Part shown: positions 1 through 5,623 of the stretch, in pieces
Layout of the letters: each line of letters opens with the position of its first letter
Numbering within the stretch: the stretch's first letter is position 1
Assembly: GCA_017477035.1 (NCBI GenBank)
Contig: JAFUXW010000170.1
Coordinates: 1 to 8,465 of the forward strand
Source: Alphaproteobacteria bacterium
Lineage (GTDB): Bacteria > Pseudomonadota > Alphaproteobacteria > RF32 > CAG-239
DNA: 8,465 nt
Direction of reading: 5' to 3'
Position numbers and translations under genes: made by a program
The notes under the pieces: generated by a model
What the model saw: the letters and a program-made list of their open reading frames with translations, nothing else
What the model was told of the DNA's origin: nothing
Databases searched by the model: none

Positions 1-93
1 ATCACAAATTGCATCACACTTAAATTTAAACAAATTATAACGCGAATTTTATAAAATGTACACGTTTTTATTCAACATCGTGCAAAAAAATCC

Positions 94-129
94 AATCGTA
101 ACATTTTAAACCGTGAATCGTAACATTTT
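94..129. repeat. Two 14-bp direct repeats, 22 bp apart (iteron-like)
   Basis: AATCGTAACATTTT occurs at 94-107 and again, identical, at 116-129. The 22-bp period is close to two helical turns, which puts both copies on the same DNA face, as in plasmid iterons. The second copy overlaps a 6-bp inverted repeat, GTAACA (120-125) and TGTTAC (130-135). A weaker relative, TTACATTTT, follows at about 153-161. Only two full copies are present, so binding by the downstream Rep protein is a hypothesis. Confidence 0.5.
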
Positions 130-328
130 TGTTACTCTAAGCGGAATTATCCTTACATTTTGCAATATTACGAAAATTACTAAAAAGCTTATTCAATACC
201 CTTCATTACGCGCGCATAGTAAAGTTTTGAATACACTTTTTTAGTAGATATTGTTGTTTTACAAATTAAATTTTAATAAAAAGCCTGATGCAAAAATGTT
301 ATAACTCATTGTTTTTAATATATATATG

Positions 329-382
329 GTGTTTTTTTATTATTGAATTATAACAATAAAATCAATTTTTAATAAAAACACC
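329..382. repeat. Imperfect AT-rich inverted repeat
   Basis: GGTGTTTTT (329-337) is the exact reverse complement of AAAAACACC (374-382). Further pairing inward (ATT/AAT, then ATTGA/TCAAT) extends it imperfectly. Neither strand has a T-tract after the stem, so it is not a standard terminator. It may be part of an AT-rich unwinding region of an origin, or simple AT-rich secondary structure. Confidence 0.4.
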
Positions 383-563
383 AAAATCAAAATCGCGGCC
401 TTAAAAAATTATAAAAAAAATAATCATCTAAAAACAATACATTAACTAGTGAATTGAAAAAAATAAAAAAAATGCAAAAAGTTTTGTAGAATTGAAAAAA
501 AACAGACGTTCTAATTATAAGAGGGGTGTAATACCTGACTCTGTGCGTAAATGTATAAGCACA

Positions 564-591
564 TTCCACAGGTGTAATGAGTTTTTATACT
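564..591 (+). promoter_or_regulatory. Candidate promoter of the rep leader
   Basis: A good -10 box, TATACT (586-591), lies 16 bp after a weak -35-like TTCCAC (564-569). The predicted start, about 597-599, falls just before the first long hairpin of the leader (603-676). That placement is the main reason for preferring this promoter among the many AT-rich candidates. The match was made by eye. Confidence 0.4.
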
Positions 592-597
592 ATTTAT

Positions 598-752
598 CCA
601 ATCATTGTTGAAAAATGCAATTGGGTAGATGGTTCAGAAATAATTTAGGTTTACCTTTTTGAGGATTTCAACAATGGATCCCCAGAAGTTTGCCTAACCT
701 AAATGGCTCCTGAGACTTCTGGGGATTTGCTTCTTTTATAAAGGTAATAAAT
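598..752 (+). promoter_or_regulatory. Structured rep mRNA leader: two hairpins with complementary loops
   Basis: Three perfect complementarities are visible. Hairpin 1 pairs 603-613 (CATTGTTGAAA) with 666-676, 11 bp. Hairpin 2 pairs 678-689 (ATCCCCAGAAGT) with 715-726, 12 bp. The hairpin 1 loop carries ATTTAGGTT (643-651), the exact reverse complement of AACCTAAAT (696-704) in the hairpin 2 loop, so the two loops could kiss over 9 bp. Hairpin 2 is followed by a T-rich stretch (726-738) and could alternatively act as an attenuator. The rep Shine-Dalgarno AAAGG (740-744) lies just beyond. Leaders of IncI/IncB-type plasmids use an analogous logic of leader peptide plus loop pairing to control rep, but I see no sequence kinship to those. 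Confidence 0.55.
674..697 (+). CDS. Possible 7-residue leader peptide MDPQKFA
   Basis: ATG at 674-676 reads MDPQKFA and stops at TAA 695-697. It is preceded by GAGG (661-664) at 9-nt spacing, a reasonable ribosome site. The ORF begins in the right arm of hairpin 1, runs through the whole left arm of hairpin 2, and its stop codon overlaps the loop element 696-704. A translating ribosome would therefore open both stems. A 15-codon ORF (615-662, MQLGRWFRNNLGLPF) lies just upstream and its TGA overlaps the GAGG, but it has no evident ribosome site. The placement makes translation attractive, yet a frame this short can arise by chance. Confidence 0.3.
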   Translation: MDPQKFA

Positions 753-2528
753 ATGGCAAATTTTAAAATTAATTTAACCAATGAGCAGGAAGGTAAAATT
801 GCTGCTTATTGTGCCGAAAATAATATTGAATTGAATGATGCAAATGTATATGAGACTACGTTGGAAACCTTCAAAGAAAAACCTATTATCTACATTGAAA
901 GGGATCAACATACTGGCGAAGAAGTTGAGCATAATGTAACACCTCGCATAGCACGTTACATTGAATGTCAACCACGCACAATTGAGCGTATCGTAGCAAA
1001 AGTCGATTTATATAAGCGAAAATTACAAACAAATTTATATGAATGCAATATTGCAAAAGCAAAAATTGACACTCATCCTGACATAAATAAGTTAGTTGAA
1101 AATTTATATCGTTTGAATATCGTTGATGGAAATAGTTACTTAGGATTGGTATGTTTTCTGATGCAACTCAAATATTCACGCGATGCTGAGATTAGGGAAG
1201 ATGATAAAAGTTGCGTATTTTTTAACGGAGTGGCTCGCAATGGTAAATCCGCTACAGCTAAAGCAATTTGCGAAATAGAAGCTCAGTATGGCAAAGTGTT
1301 TAAGGTTCAATCTGGTAAGGTATTAGAGAGTACTCATGAAGAACAAGTTTGGACAAGCCATCTTAATTTTTTTGATGAGGTTAAGCCAACGGATGTTGAT
1401 AGGGAATTGTTGTTGACGATTGTTAATGGTGGTAATGTTGAAATAAATCCCAAAAACAAAAAACATTACAATTATTACGTTAATACAAACAATATTTTTA
1501 CTTCAAATGACCAAATTAATTTGAAACAACGTCGTGTATCAGTAATAAAATTCGGTAATCGATTAAATGGGCGTCCACTTGAAGGTGGAACGTTGAGCAA
1601 AATAATCACGAATATCATGAATTCTTTGCCAGACTTTGAGCATTATTACAATATTTACAACATTGTTTCGATTTATAATGAAAATAGAGTAAATCCATTG
1701 GCTGTTGAATCAATCATAACATTTATGAGTTCAAAGATGGGATTTGTTAATGAAACAGAAGGAAGAACATTGACTGCAGAAATTACTTTTGCTCCACATG
1801 ATATTTATAATTGCATTAAAAATGCTTACAATAAACAAATAATTACATCTGAACGTCAGGAAGCAATACGTACTGTTTTAAATATGTTTGCTGAAAAAAA
1901 ATTGATTGAAGAAGTTAAGTATGAAAAATGTACTACTACTAATTACAGGGTCACAGGGGAAAATTATTTAAAAATCGTCAATGAATATCAAAAAATTAAT
2001 ACAAAATACGAGCAAAATGTAAAAATTACCAAAAACGGTCTATATGATATTTTATCCCCTTTTTTTACAAATGCTATTTCAACAAATGAAGATGATAAGT
2101 CTCAAAAGCCGATTCTAATAGAGGGAAAAGACTTATGTAATGCACATGAATCCTTGATTAAATTTGTTGATGATTCAGTTTATAACACTTTGCATAGTAC
2201 AAAAACATATAAAATTTCCGTGTCCGATAATGTACGACAGAAAGGTACGCAACTGTTTTACATATTATTAAAACATCTAAAAACTTTAATTGATGAAAGC
2301 CAATATAGCAGTGATTGTTTTATATTCAGAAATTATACTACTGTGGATGATGTACTCAATGAGTATATAACAAAAGAAGTTTGCAAATATATCAGTTGTG
2401 AAGGACTGATAAGGATGCTTAAAGAAGAAGTCATTGGATTTGGTGATTCCCATGACCAATTGATTAAAGACTTATACTTCAAACATCTTGGTATAACGGA
2501 TGAAAAAACATTCAAAATTATGGAATAA
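753..2528 (+). CDS. Superfamily 3 helicase, Rep-like replication protein
   Basis: This 591-residue protein has the ordered motifs of a superfamily 3 viral/plasmid helicase: Walker A GVARNGKS (159-166), Walker B LNFFDEV (204-210, acidic pair D208/E209), motif C NIFTSND (247-253) and an Arg pair R260/R261 as candidate arginine finger. SF3 enzymes form hexameric rings that unwind DNA at origins of small viruses, phage satellites and plasmids. Residues 1-150 contain no HUH nickase motif and no recognisable primase signature. Residues 320-591 are a long tail with no domain I can name. ATG 753 follows AAAGG (740-744) at 8-nt spacing, so the start is good. It is the only large + strand gene here, fed by a repeat-rich region and a structured leader, which suggests a replication initiator of a cryptic plasmid or integrated element. 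The SF3 call is firm; the replicon type is not. Confidence 0.8.
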   Translation: MANFKINLTNEQEGKIAAYCAENNIELNDANVYETTLETFKEKPIIYIERDQHTGEEVEHNVTPRIARYIECQPRTIERIVAKVDLYKRKLQTNLYECNIAKAKIDTHPDINKLVENLYRLNIVDGNSYLGLVCFLMQLKYSRDAEIREDDKSCVFFNGVARNGKSATAKAICEIEAQYGKVFKVQSGKVLESTHEEQVWTSHLNFFDEVKPTDVDRELLLTIVNGGNVEINPKNKKHYNYYVNTNNIFTSNDQINLKQRRVSVIKFGNRLNGRPLEGGTLSKIITNIMNSLPDFEHYYNIYNIVSIYNENRVNPLAVESIITFMSSKMGFVNETEGRTLTAEITFAPHDIYNCIKNAYNKQIITSERQEAIRTVLNMFAEKKLIEEVKYEKCTTTNYRVTGENYLKIVNEYQKINTKYEQNVKITKNGLYDILSPFFTNAISTNEDDKSQKPILIEGKDLCNAHESLIKFVDDSVYNTLHSTKTYKISVSDNVRQKGTQLFYILLKHLKTLIDESQYSSDCFIFRNYTTVDDVLNEYITKEVCKYISCEGLIRMLKEEVIGFGDSHDQLIKDLYFKHLGITDEKTFKIME

Positions 2529-2726
2529 TTTAAATTGTATTATATTCCTAAATGTACTCCTTATGGTATTACTATCCAGTATTATTGGTCTTATAATCAT
2601 CAACAATATAAGTTGCAAAAAGAGAAAAAACGACTTGAAGCTGCTGAGTATAGGCGAAAAAGAAATGAACTTAAAAAAGAGCAGGAACTTGAAAAACAAC
2701 GCCTTTTATCATCAAAAGCTATGTAA
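2500..2726 (+). CDS. Small single-pass membrane protein, probably frameshifted at A AAA AAC
   Basis: The frame opening at ATG 2500, overlapping the rep end by 29 nt, encodes a basic N-terminus and one strongly hydrophobic segment (about residues 13-37), but then turns into unconvincing sequence and ends at 2742. The overlapping -1 frame, stopping at TAA 2724-2726, encodes a strongly charged Lys/Glu/Arg helix typical of a coiled coil (RLEAAEYRRKRNELKKEQEL). The junction falls at A AAA AAC (2625-2631), in correct phase for -1 slippage from the first frame into the second. The joined product is about 75 residues: short cytoplasmic start, one transmembrane helix, charged coiled tail. No strong stimulatory stem follows; only a 5-bp CTGCT/AGCAG pairing (2641-2645 with 2680-2684). 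Alternatives are a 1-nt deletion or sequencing error in the A-run, or translation of the second frame alone from TTG 2535 (63 residues). Function unknown. Confidence 0.4.
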
Positions 2727-2772
2727 ACAACAAATAAAATAGTGAAAAACATTAATTTCAGACTCAAAAAAC

Positions 2773-2843
2773 AGCCCTATATGCAACAAATTCATTCTTA
2801 CTGGTTAGTTTATAGTAAAAAATTAATCCATGTGTATAGGGCT
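2773..2843 (-). terminator. Long inverted repeat with T-tract on the - strand
   Basis: AGCCCTATATGCA (2773-2785) pairs with TGTGTATAGGGCT (2831-2843). Nine pairs are perfect, then come two G-T wobbles and two more pairs. The loop contains a second small stem, TTACT (2798-2802) with AGTAA (2814-2818). On the - strand the stem is followed after one base by six Ts (2766-2771), as expected for a terminator of the relB/yafQ transcript. It also sits between convergent units and after the rep module. The 45-nt loop is long for an intrinsic terminator, so a small palindromic repeat element is an alternative. Confidence 0.45.
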
Positions 2844-2867
2844 AAAAAATGAGCTTTAGTGTTTCAG

Positions 2868-3144
2868 TTATTTTTTGAACAAATCAGAATGCGAGCCAAT
2901 ATGAACCGCATATAATATTAACTCTGCTTTTTTCAATTTTATGAACAAGCAATAAATCCGGTTTGATATGGCACTCACGATAATTTTTGTAATTACCCCT
3001 CAAAGCATGGTCGCGGTATTTTGTATCCAAAGTCTTTTAAGCGAGTAACGTATCTAGGACAAGCTTGAGTTCTGCTTTATCCTTAGCATTTTTTATTTTT
3101 TCGACTTCTGTCTTAAATGCAGAAGAAACAACCAATTCCAACAT
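2868..3144 (-). pseudogene. yafQ: Broken YafQ-type toxin (RelE superfamily)
   Basis: The - strand frame from ATG 3144 reads MLELVVSSAFKTEVEKIKNA and onward as a YafQ family toxin, a ribosome-dependent mRNA endonuclease, but meets TAA at codon 36 (3037-3039). The same frame continues past the stop with the conserved core KYRDHALRGNY and ECHIKPD. It then loses register at a six-T run (2928-2933). One base fewer there restores KAELILYAVHIGSHSDLFKK and a stop at 2868-2870, matching the usual GSHSDLF family ending. Two independent lesions make a sequencing error unlikely. The Trp usual after HxxPD and the Arg usual before TGSH are also replaced (Leu, His). The start lies 2 nt after the antitoxin stop, the normal arrangement for this toxin-antitoxin family. 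The gene should make no active toxin. Confidence 0.85.
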
Positions 3145-3146
3145 TA

Positions 3147-3416
3147 TTACAATCCTAAATCCTGCCACATTTCATCAGTATTTTTATAGCGTGTTAAATC
3201 CTTTTTATTTTCAATATCAGCTATTACTTGTTGTAACATTTCATTAGGTTCATATTCCGGTTTTAATGTCGGTTTGAATGGTATGCCTTTATGAATAATA
3301 ACCTGCATTAAAAACATACGGATAGCTTCATTAAGGCTAATCCCAAGTTGGTTCATAATGTTCTCGGCATCCTCTTTAACTTTACTGTCAACCCGTGCTT
3401 GTATTAATGAATTCAT
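3147..3416 (-). CDS. RelB/DinJ family antitoxin
   Basis: This 89-residue protein starts with a ribbon-helix-helix DNA-binding segment: MNSLIQARVDSKVKEDAENI, then the LGISLNEAIRMFL helix pair. The C-terminal half is acidic and extended, as in antitoxins that wrap their toxin. It would repress its own promoter and neutralise a YafQ/RelE toxin. ATG 3416 is chosen over the in-frame GTG 3440 because AGGGGGAG lies directly upstream at proper spacing and because the family starts at this point of the ribbon. The toxin gene follows after 2 nt but is broken, so this is now an orphan antitoxin. It may still act as a DNA-binding repressor. Confidence 0.85.
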   Translation of the reverse strand: MNSLIQARVDSKVKEDAENIMNQLGISLNEAIRMFLMQVIIHKGIPFKPTLKPEYEPNEMLQQVIADIENKKDLTRYKNTDEMWQDLGL

Positions 3417-3576
3417 GTGTTTTCTCCCCCTTATGCACACTATAAATATATTACATTATCAATACATAATATTGTTCCATAAACAGCCCAGAAACAACCG
3501 GATTTGAATTTTATAAGCAAACCTATACCCAAAAGGAAAAAGGTTGTTACTGGCCAAAAAACAAGCTCCTATGTTA
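3417..3576 (-). promoter_or_regulatory. Upstream region of the antitoxin; probable promoter and operator
   Basis: These 160 bases separate the DUF4143 stop from the antitoxin. The part nearest relB (about 3441-3475) is almost pure A/T with TACAT/ACATAA repeats around 3451-3470. That is where a RelB-family operator and promoter would be expected, but no single -35/-10 pair stands out. A 7-bp inverted repeat, AACAACC (3493-3499) and GGTTGTT (3542-3548), lies further upstream. Confidence 0.3.
3556..3575 (-). terminator. Weak terminator-like hairpin after the DUF4143 gene
   Basis: On the - strand, directly after the stop codon, AACA pairs with TGTT. A bulged T and AG/CT complete a 6-bp stem with a 3-nt GAG loop, and a run of six Ts follows. 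The stem is short and AT-rich, so termination may be incomplete and some read-through into relB is possible. Confidence 0.35.
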
Positions 3577-4875
3577 TTATCTTTCTATAAAAACAGGTAT
3601 AGCATACAAAGGATAATCCGTAATAACTTCATTTTGCTTGTAATCAGCTGCAGAAAATCGAAATGCTTTTTGTGGTTTATATTTTTCTATATACCATTTT
3701 AAACTTTTGGCTTGCAAATTTGTTGCTGCTTTGACTTCAACTGGGATAACCTCATTTTCATATTGCACCACAAAATCTATTTCATTGGTATTACTTTCGT
3801 TAGACCAATAAGTAATTGTCAGTTCGTCAGAATAAGGGACTAGTTGCTGTAAAACATATTGCTCCGTCAACGCTCCTTTAAATTCTTCAAAGATATCATT
3901 TTTATCAAGTAATATTCTGGCATCTAAATTTGACATTGCTGACAACAAGCCAACATCAGTCATAAATATTTTAAATGCGGCCAAATCTTTATATGCTGAT
4001 AACGGCAAATCAGGTTTCTTGATGCGATATACTTTATGTATCAATCCGCAAGCTTCCAACCAAGCAATCGCATTTTCAAACTCTTTAGCTCTTGCACCAT
4101 GTTCAATTTTTCCATACATAAACTTTTTGTTTTCTTTGGCTAATTGTGTTGGTATTGATGCCCATAACATTTTTAGTTTTGCTTGCTCATTTAAAGGAAT
4201 ATGCTTGGAAAAATCATTTTGATAAGAGGTTAATATTTCATTTTGAATTTTACACACTTTGTATAAATCTTTTTCAGTCGCATAGCTTAAAACAGCTTCC
4301 GGCATGCCACCTATAAATAAATATTTTTTGAGCAACTCAATTAAGTCATTATGAAATGGTTTTAAAATATCAAAATTGCCTTGTTCCAATTGCTCCAATT
4401 TCATATTTTCACCAATTGCATCCAAAAATTCATAAAAACTTAAAGGATACAATGTCATAAAATTGACTTTACCGACCGGAAACGATAAACCGCTGTGTAA
4501 TGCCACACCGAGTAAACTTCCAGCAGCGATAATATAATATTCCGGTAACTGTTCATAAAAATATTTTAATGCAGTGATTGCTTCCGGACATTCCTGAATT
4601 TCATCAAATAAAATAAGCGTATTCGGCGTTATTTTAAAACCGGCTAAAATGCTAAGTGAATCCAGAATACGCTGAACATCTAAATCACCTTTGAAGATAT
4701 TTTGCAATCTTTCGTTCTTTTCAAAGATGAAATACGCTGTTTTTGTAAAATGTTGTGCGCCGAATTCTCGCATAAGCCAAGTTTTACCAACCTGACGAGC
4801 TCCTTGAATAATTAACGGTTTATGATTTTTATCATTCTTCCATTTTTCAAGATTTTTCATAGCATAGCGCTTCAT
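3577..4875 (-). CDS. AAA ATPase with C-terminal DUF4143 nuclease-like domain
   Basis: The protein is 432 residues. It opens with an AAA_14 type P-loop: Walker A GARQVGKT (25-32), Walker B LILFDEIQE (87-95, D91/E92) and a sensor-like AAGSLLG (117-123). The C-terminal DUF4143 part has the layout EQYVLQQL, YWSN, EIDFVV, VIPVEVKAA, resembling PD-(D/E)xK nuclease spacing (acid, acid, E-x-K). These proteins are abundant in multiple copies in host-associated and anaerobic bacteria; their physiological role is not established. I take ATG 4875 rather than ATG 4887 because GGAG (4882-4885) is ideally spaced for the former and family members begin at this point. Three direct repeats overlap its promoter region, implying dedicated control. 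The family call is very secure. Confidence 0.9.
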   Translation of the reverse strand: MKRYAMKNLEKWKNDKNHKPLIIQGARQVGKTWLMREFGAQHFTKTAYFIFEKNERLQNIFKGDLDVQRILDSLSILAGFKITPNTLILFDEIQECPEAITALKYFYEQLPEYYIIAAGSLLGVALHSGLSFPVGKVNFMTLYPLSFYEFLDAIGENMKLEQLEQGNFDILKPFHNDLIELLKKYLFIGGMPEAVLSYATEKDLYKVCKIQNEILTSYQNDFSKHIPLNEQAKLKMLWASIPTQLAKENKKFMYGKIEHGARAKEFENAIAWLEACGLIHKVYRIKKPDLPLSAYKDLAAFKIFMTDVGLLSAMSNLDARILLDKNDIFEEFKGALTEQYVLQQLVPYSDELTITYWSNESNTNEIDFVVQYENEVIPVEVKAATNLQAKSLKWYIEKYKPQKAFRFSAADYKQNEVITDYPLYAIPVFIER

Positions 4876-4887
4876 TTTCGACTCCAT

Positions 4888-4970
4888 TTACATTTTTATG
4901 AATGATTCTATATTCTAATATTACATTTTTACAAATGACTTTCAAGTGTTTTTTACATTTTCACAAACAA
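4888..4970 (-). repeat. Three direct repeats at 32-33 bp spacing upstream of the DUF4143 gene
   Basis: On the + strand the copies are TTACATTTTTATGAATGA (4888-4905), TTACATTTTTACAAATGA (4921-4938) and TTACATTTTCACAAACAA (4953-4970). Successive starts are 33 and 32 bp apart, about three helical turns, so a bound protein would lie on one DNA face. The middle copy overlaps the candidate core promoter and the first lies in the untranslated leader, a layout suited to repression. Confidence 0.6.
4918..4945 (-). promoter_or_regulatory. Candidate promoter of the DUF4143 gene
   Basis: On the - strand TTGAAA (4945-4940) is followed after 16 nt by TAATAT (4923-4918). Transcription would begin near 4911, about 36 nt before the chosen start codon. 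The spacer and -10 coincide with the middle copy of the triple repeat. Fair match by eye in an AT-rich context. Confidence 0.4.
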
Positions 4971-4993
4971 GTTATTAAATTTTTGCTTATCTG

Positions 4994-5311
4994 TCAATAT
5001 TCGTATACTGTCATGATAGTTAAAACTCTATTGGTTATATCAGGATTAGCAGGATCTTCTGACATATACTTGTGATTTAGGTCATAATAGTCAATTTTCC
5101 ATAATATTTTTTCACCTTTATAATCGAAACTTCCAAAATCATTTTCACCGTATACGTTATTGTCTTCTGTAAAATCATTGAAATTCTGCACCATTGATAC
5201 GATATTGGCTTTATCTTCTGAACTCATAGCAGCAATACCAGCACTTAATAAAACTTCACCTCCAATGAAGCTTTTTCTAAAATTGTCATTTAATGTTGCA
5301 ATATCAGACAT
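4994..5311 (-). CDS. DUF3768 family protein
   Basis: This 105-residue protein matches the DUF3768 pattern across its length: LNDNFR (7-12), NVYGENDFG (52-60), WKIDYYD (71-77), RVLTIM (95-100) and a terminal EY. It is complete, soluble, acidic and has no signal or membrane segment. The family is known mainly from Alphaproteobacteria, often on plasmids and other accessory DNA; its biochemical function is not known to me. The ATG overlaps the stop of the preceding gene (TAATG) and has AAGGAG upstream, so the two are translationally coupled. No clear terminator follows before the DUF4143 promoter. Confidence 0.85.
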   Translation of the reverse strand: MSDIATLNDNFRKSFIGGEVLLSAGIAAMSSEDKANIVSMVQNFNDFTEDNNVYGENDFGSFDYKGEKILWKIDYYDLNHKYMSEDPANPDITNRVLTIMTVYEY

Positions 5312-5583
5312 TAGTTGGCTCCTTCAAATTTGATGTTGGCTTCAGATAAGAATTCAGCAAATCTTCTCAAAGCGTTAATTACTGAAGAATGGCTCCGGTG
5401 CCCATAGCTTGAATTTTTACCCATCTTATCATATTGCGGTATAATTTCTAAAAGGTGCTTTGCTAAATACTCATAAGATATTTTCTCTCTTGCACACAGA
5501 AGTCTCAATCGATTTGGGTAGTCAACTGCTGTAGTCGGTTTATAGTTATTATCTAAAAGCCAAGCTTCGAATAACATTTGCAT
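5311..5583 (-). CDS. Small protein resembling an integrase-type SAM-like (core-binding) domain
   Basis: The 90-residue sequence reads as a helical DNA-binding-like domain: FEAWLL near residue 5, an AVDYPNRLRLLC stretch (19-30), and SHSSVINALRRFAEFL (64-79). This pattern is like the N-terminal SAM-like domain of tyrosine recombinases. The catalytic domain (R, HxxR, Y) is absent here and downstream, so it cannot recombine DNA by itself. It may be a stand-alone DNA-binding protein or a remnant turned to another use. ATG 5583 has AAGGAAA upstream. It sits 40 nt after the 42-residue gene and overlaps DUF3768 by one base, forming one transcript. The family link is by pattern only. Confidence 0.6.
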   Translation of the reverse strand: MQMLFEAWLLDNNYKPTTAVDYPNRLRLLCAREKISYEYLAKHLLEIIPQYDKMGKNSSYGHRSHSSVINALRRFAEFLSEANIKFEGAN

Positions 5584-5623
5584 GGTATTTTCCTTTCAAG
5601 ATTAGTTAAGATGTTGGTTAAAA

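Larger units (their letters stand above)
1..563. other. Long AT-rich non-coding region upstream of the rep module
   Basis: I find no convincing gene on either strand here. The only longer open frame (387-569, - strand) reads mostly Phe, Ile, Tyr and Asn out of A/T homopolymers, starts at GTG and looks like a composition artefact. The region holds a pair of 14-bp direct repeats (94-129), a GTAACA/TGTTAC inverted repeat (120-135), an imperfect palindrome (329-382), a 12-bp direct repeat of an A/T word (271-282 and 367-378), and two copies of GGTGTAAT (525-532 and 571-578). Length, AT content and repeats upstream of a Rep-like helicase are what a replication origin would look like, but origin function is inferred. 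Confidence 0.5.

Noticed and set aside
156..176. CAATATTAC in the loop of an ATTTT/AAAAT stem, resembling the nick site of CRESS-DNA replicons
   Set aside because: It fits the loose NANTATTAC pattern, but the stem is 5 A-T pairs only, the region is AT-rich, and the nearby Rep has no HUH nickase domain to cut it.
387..569. 60-residue frame on the - strand
   Set aside because: Starts at GTG without a ribosome site and is mostly Phe/Ile/Tyr/Asn generated by A/T runs. It overlaps the region where the rep promoter is expected.
2627..2742. Continuation of the membrane-helix frame to the stop at 2742
   Set aside because: The residues after the slippery heptamer look like an out-of-frame shadow, whereas the -1 frame gives a regular charged helix.
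3417..3440. GTG 3440 as antitoxin start, adding eight residues
   Set aside because: The strong ribosome site AGGGGGAG lies inside that extension and serves ATG 3416, where the family normally begins.
2769..3489. AAACAGCCC at both 2769-2777 and 3481-3489, flanking relB/yafQ like target-site duplications
   Set aside because: Nine bases with no transposase or terminal inverted repeats beside them. The first copy is also part of the terminator stem. Chance is a sufficient explanation.
4876..4887. ATG 4887 as DUF4143 start
   Set aside because: No ribosome site upstream, and GGAG at 4882-4885 would lie inside the coding region. ATG 4875 is better placed.
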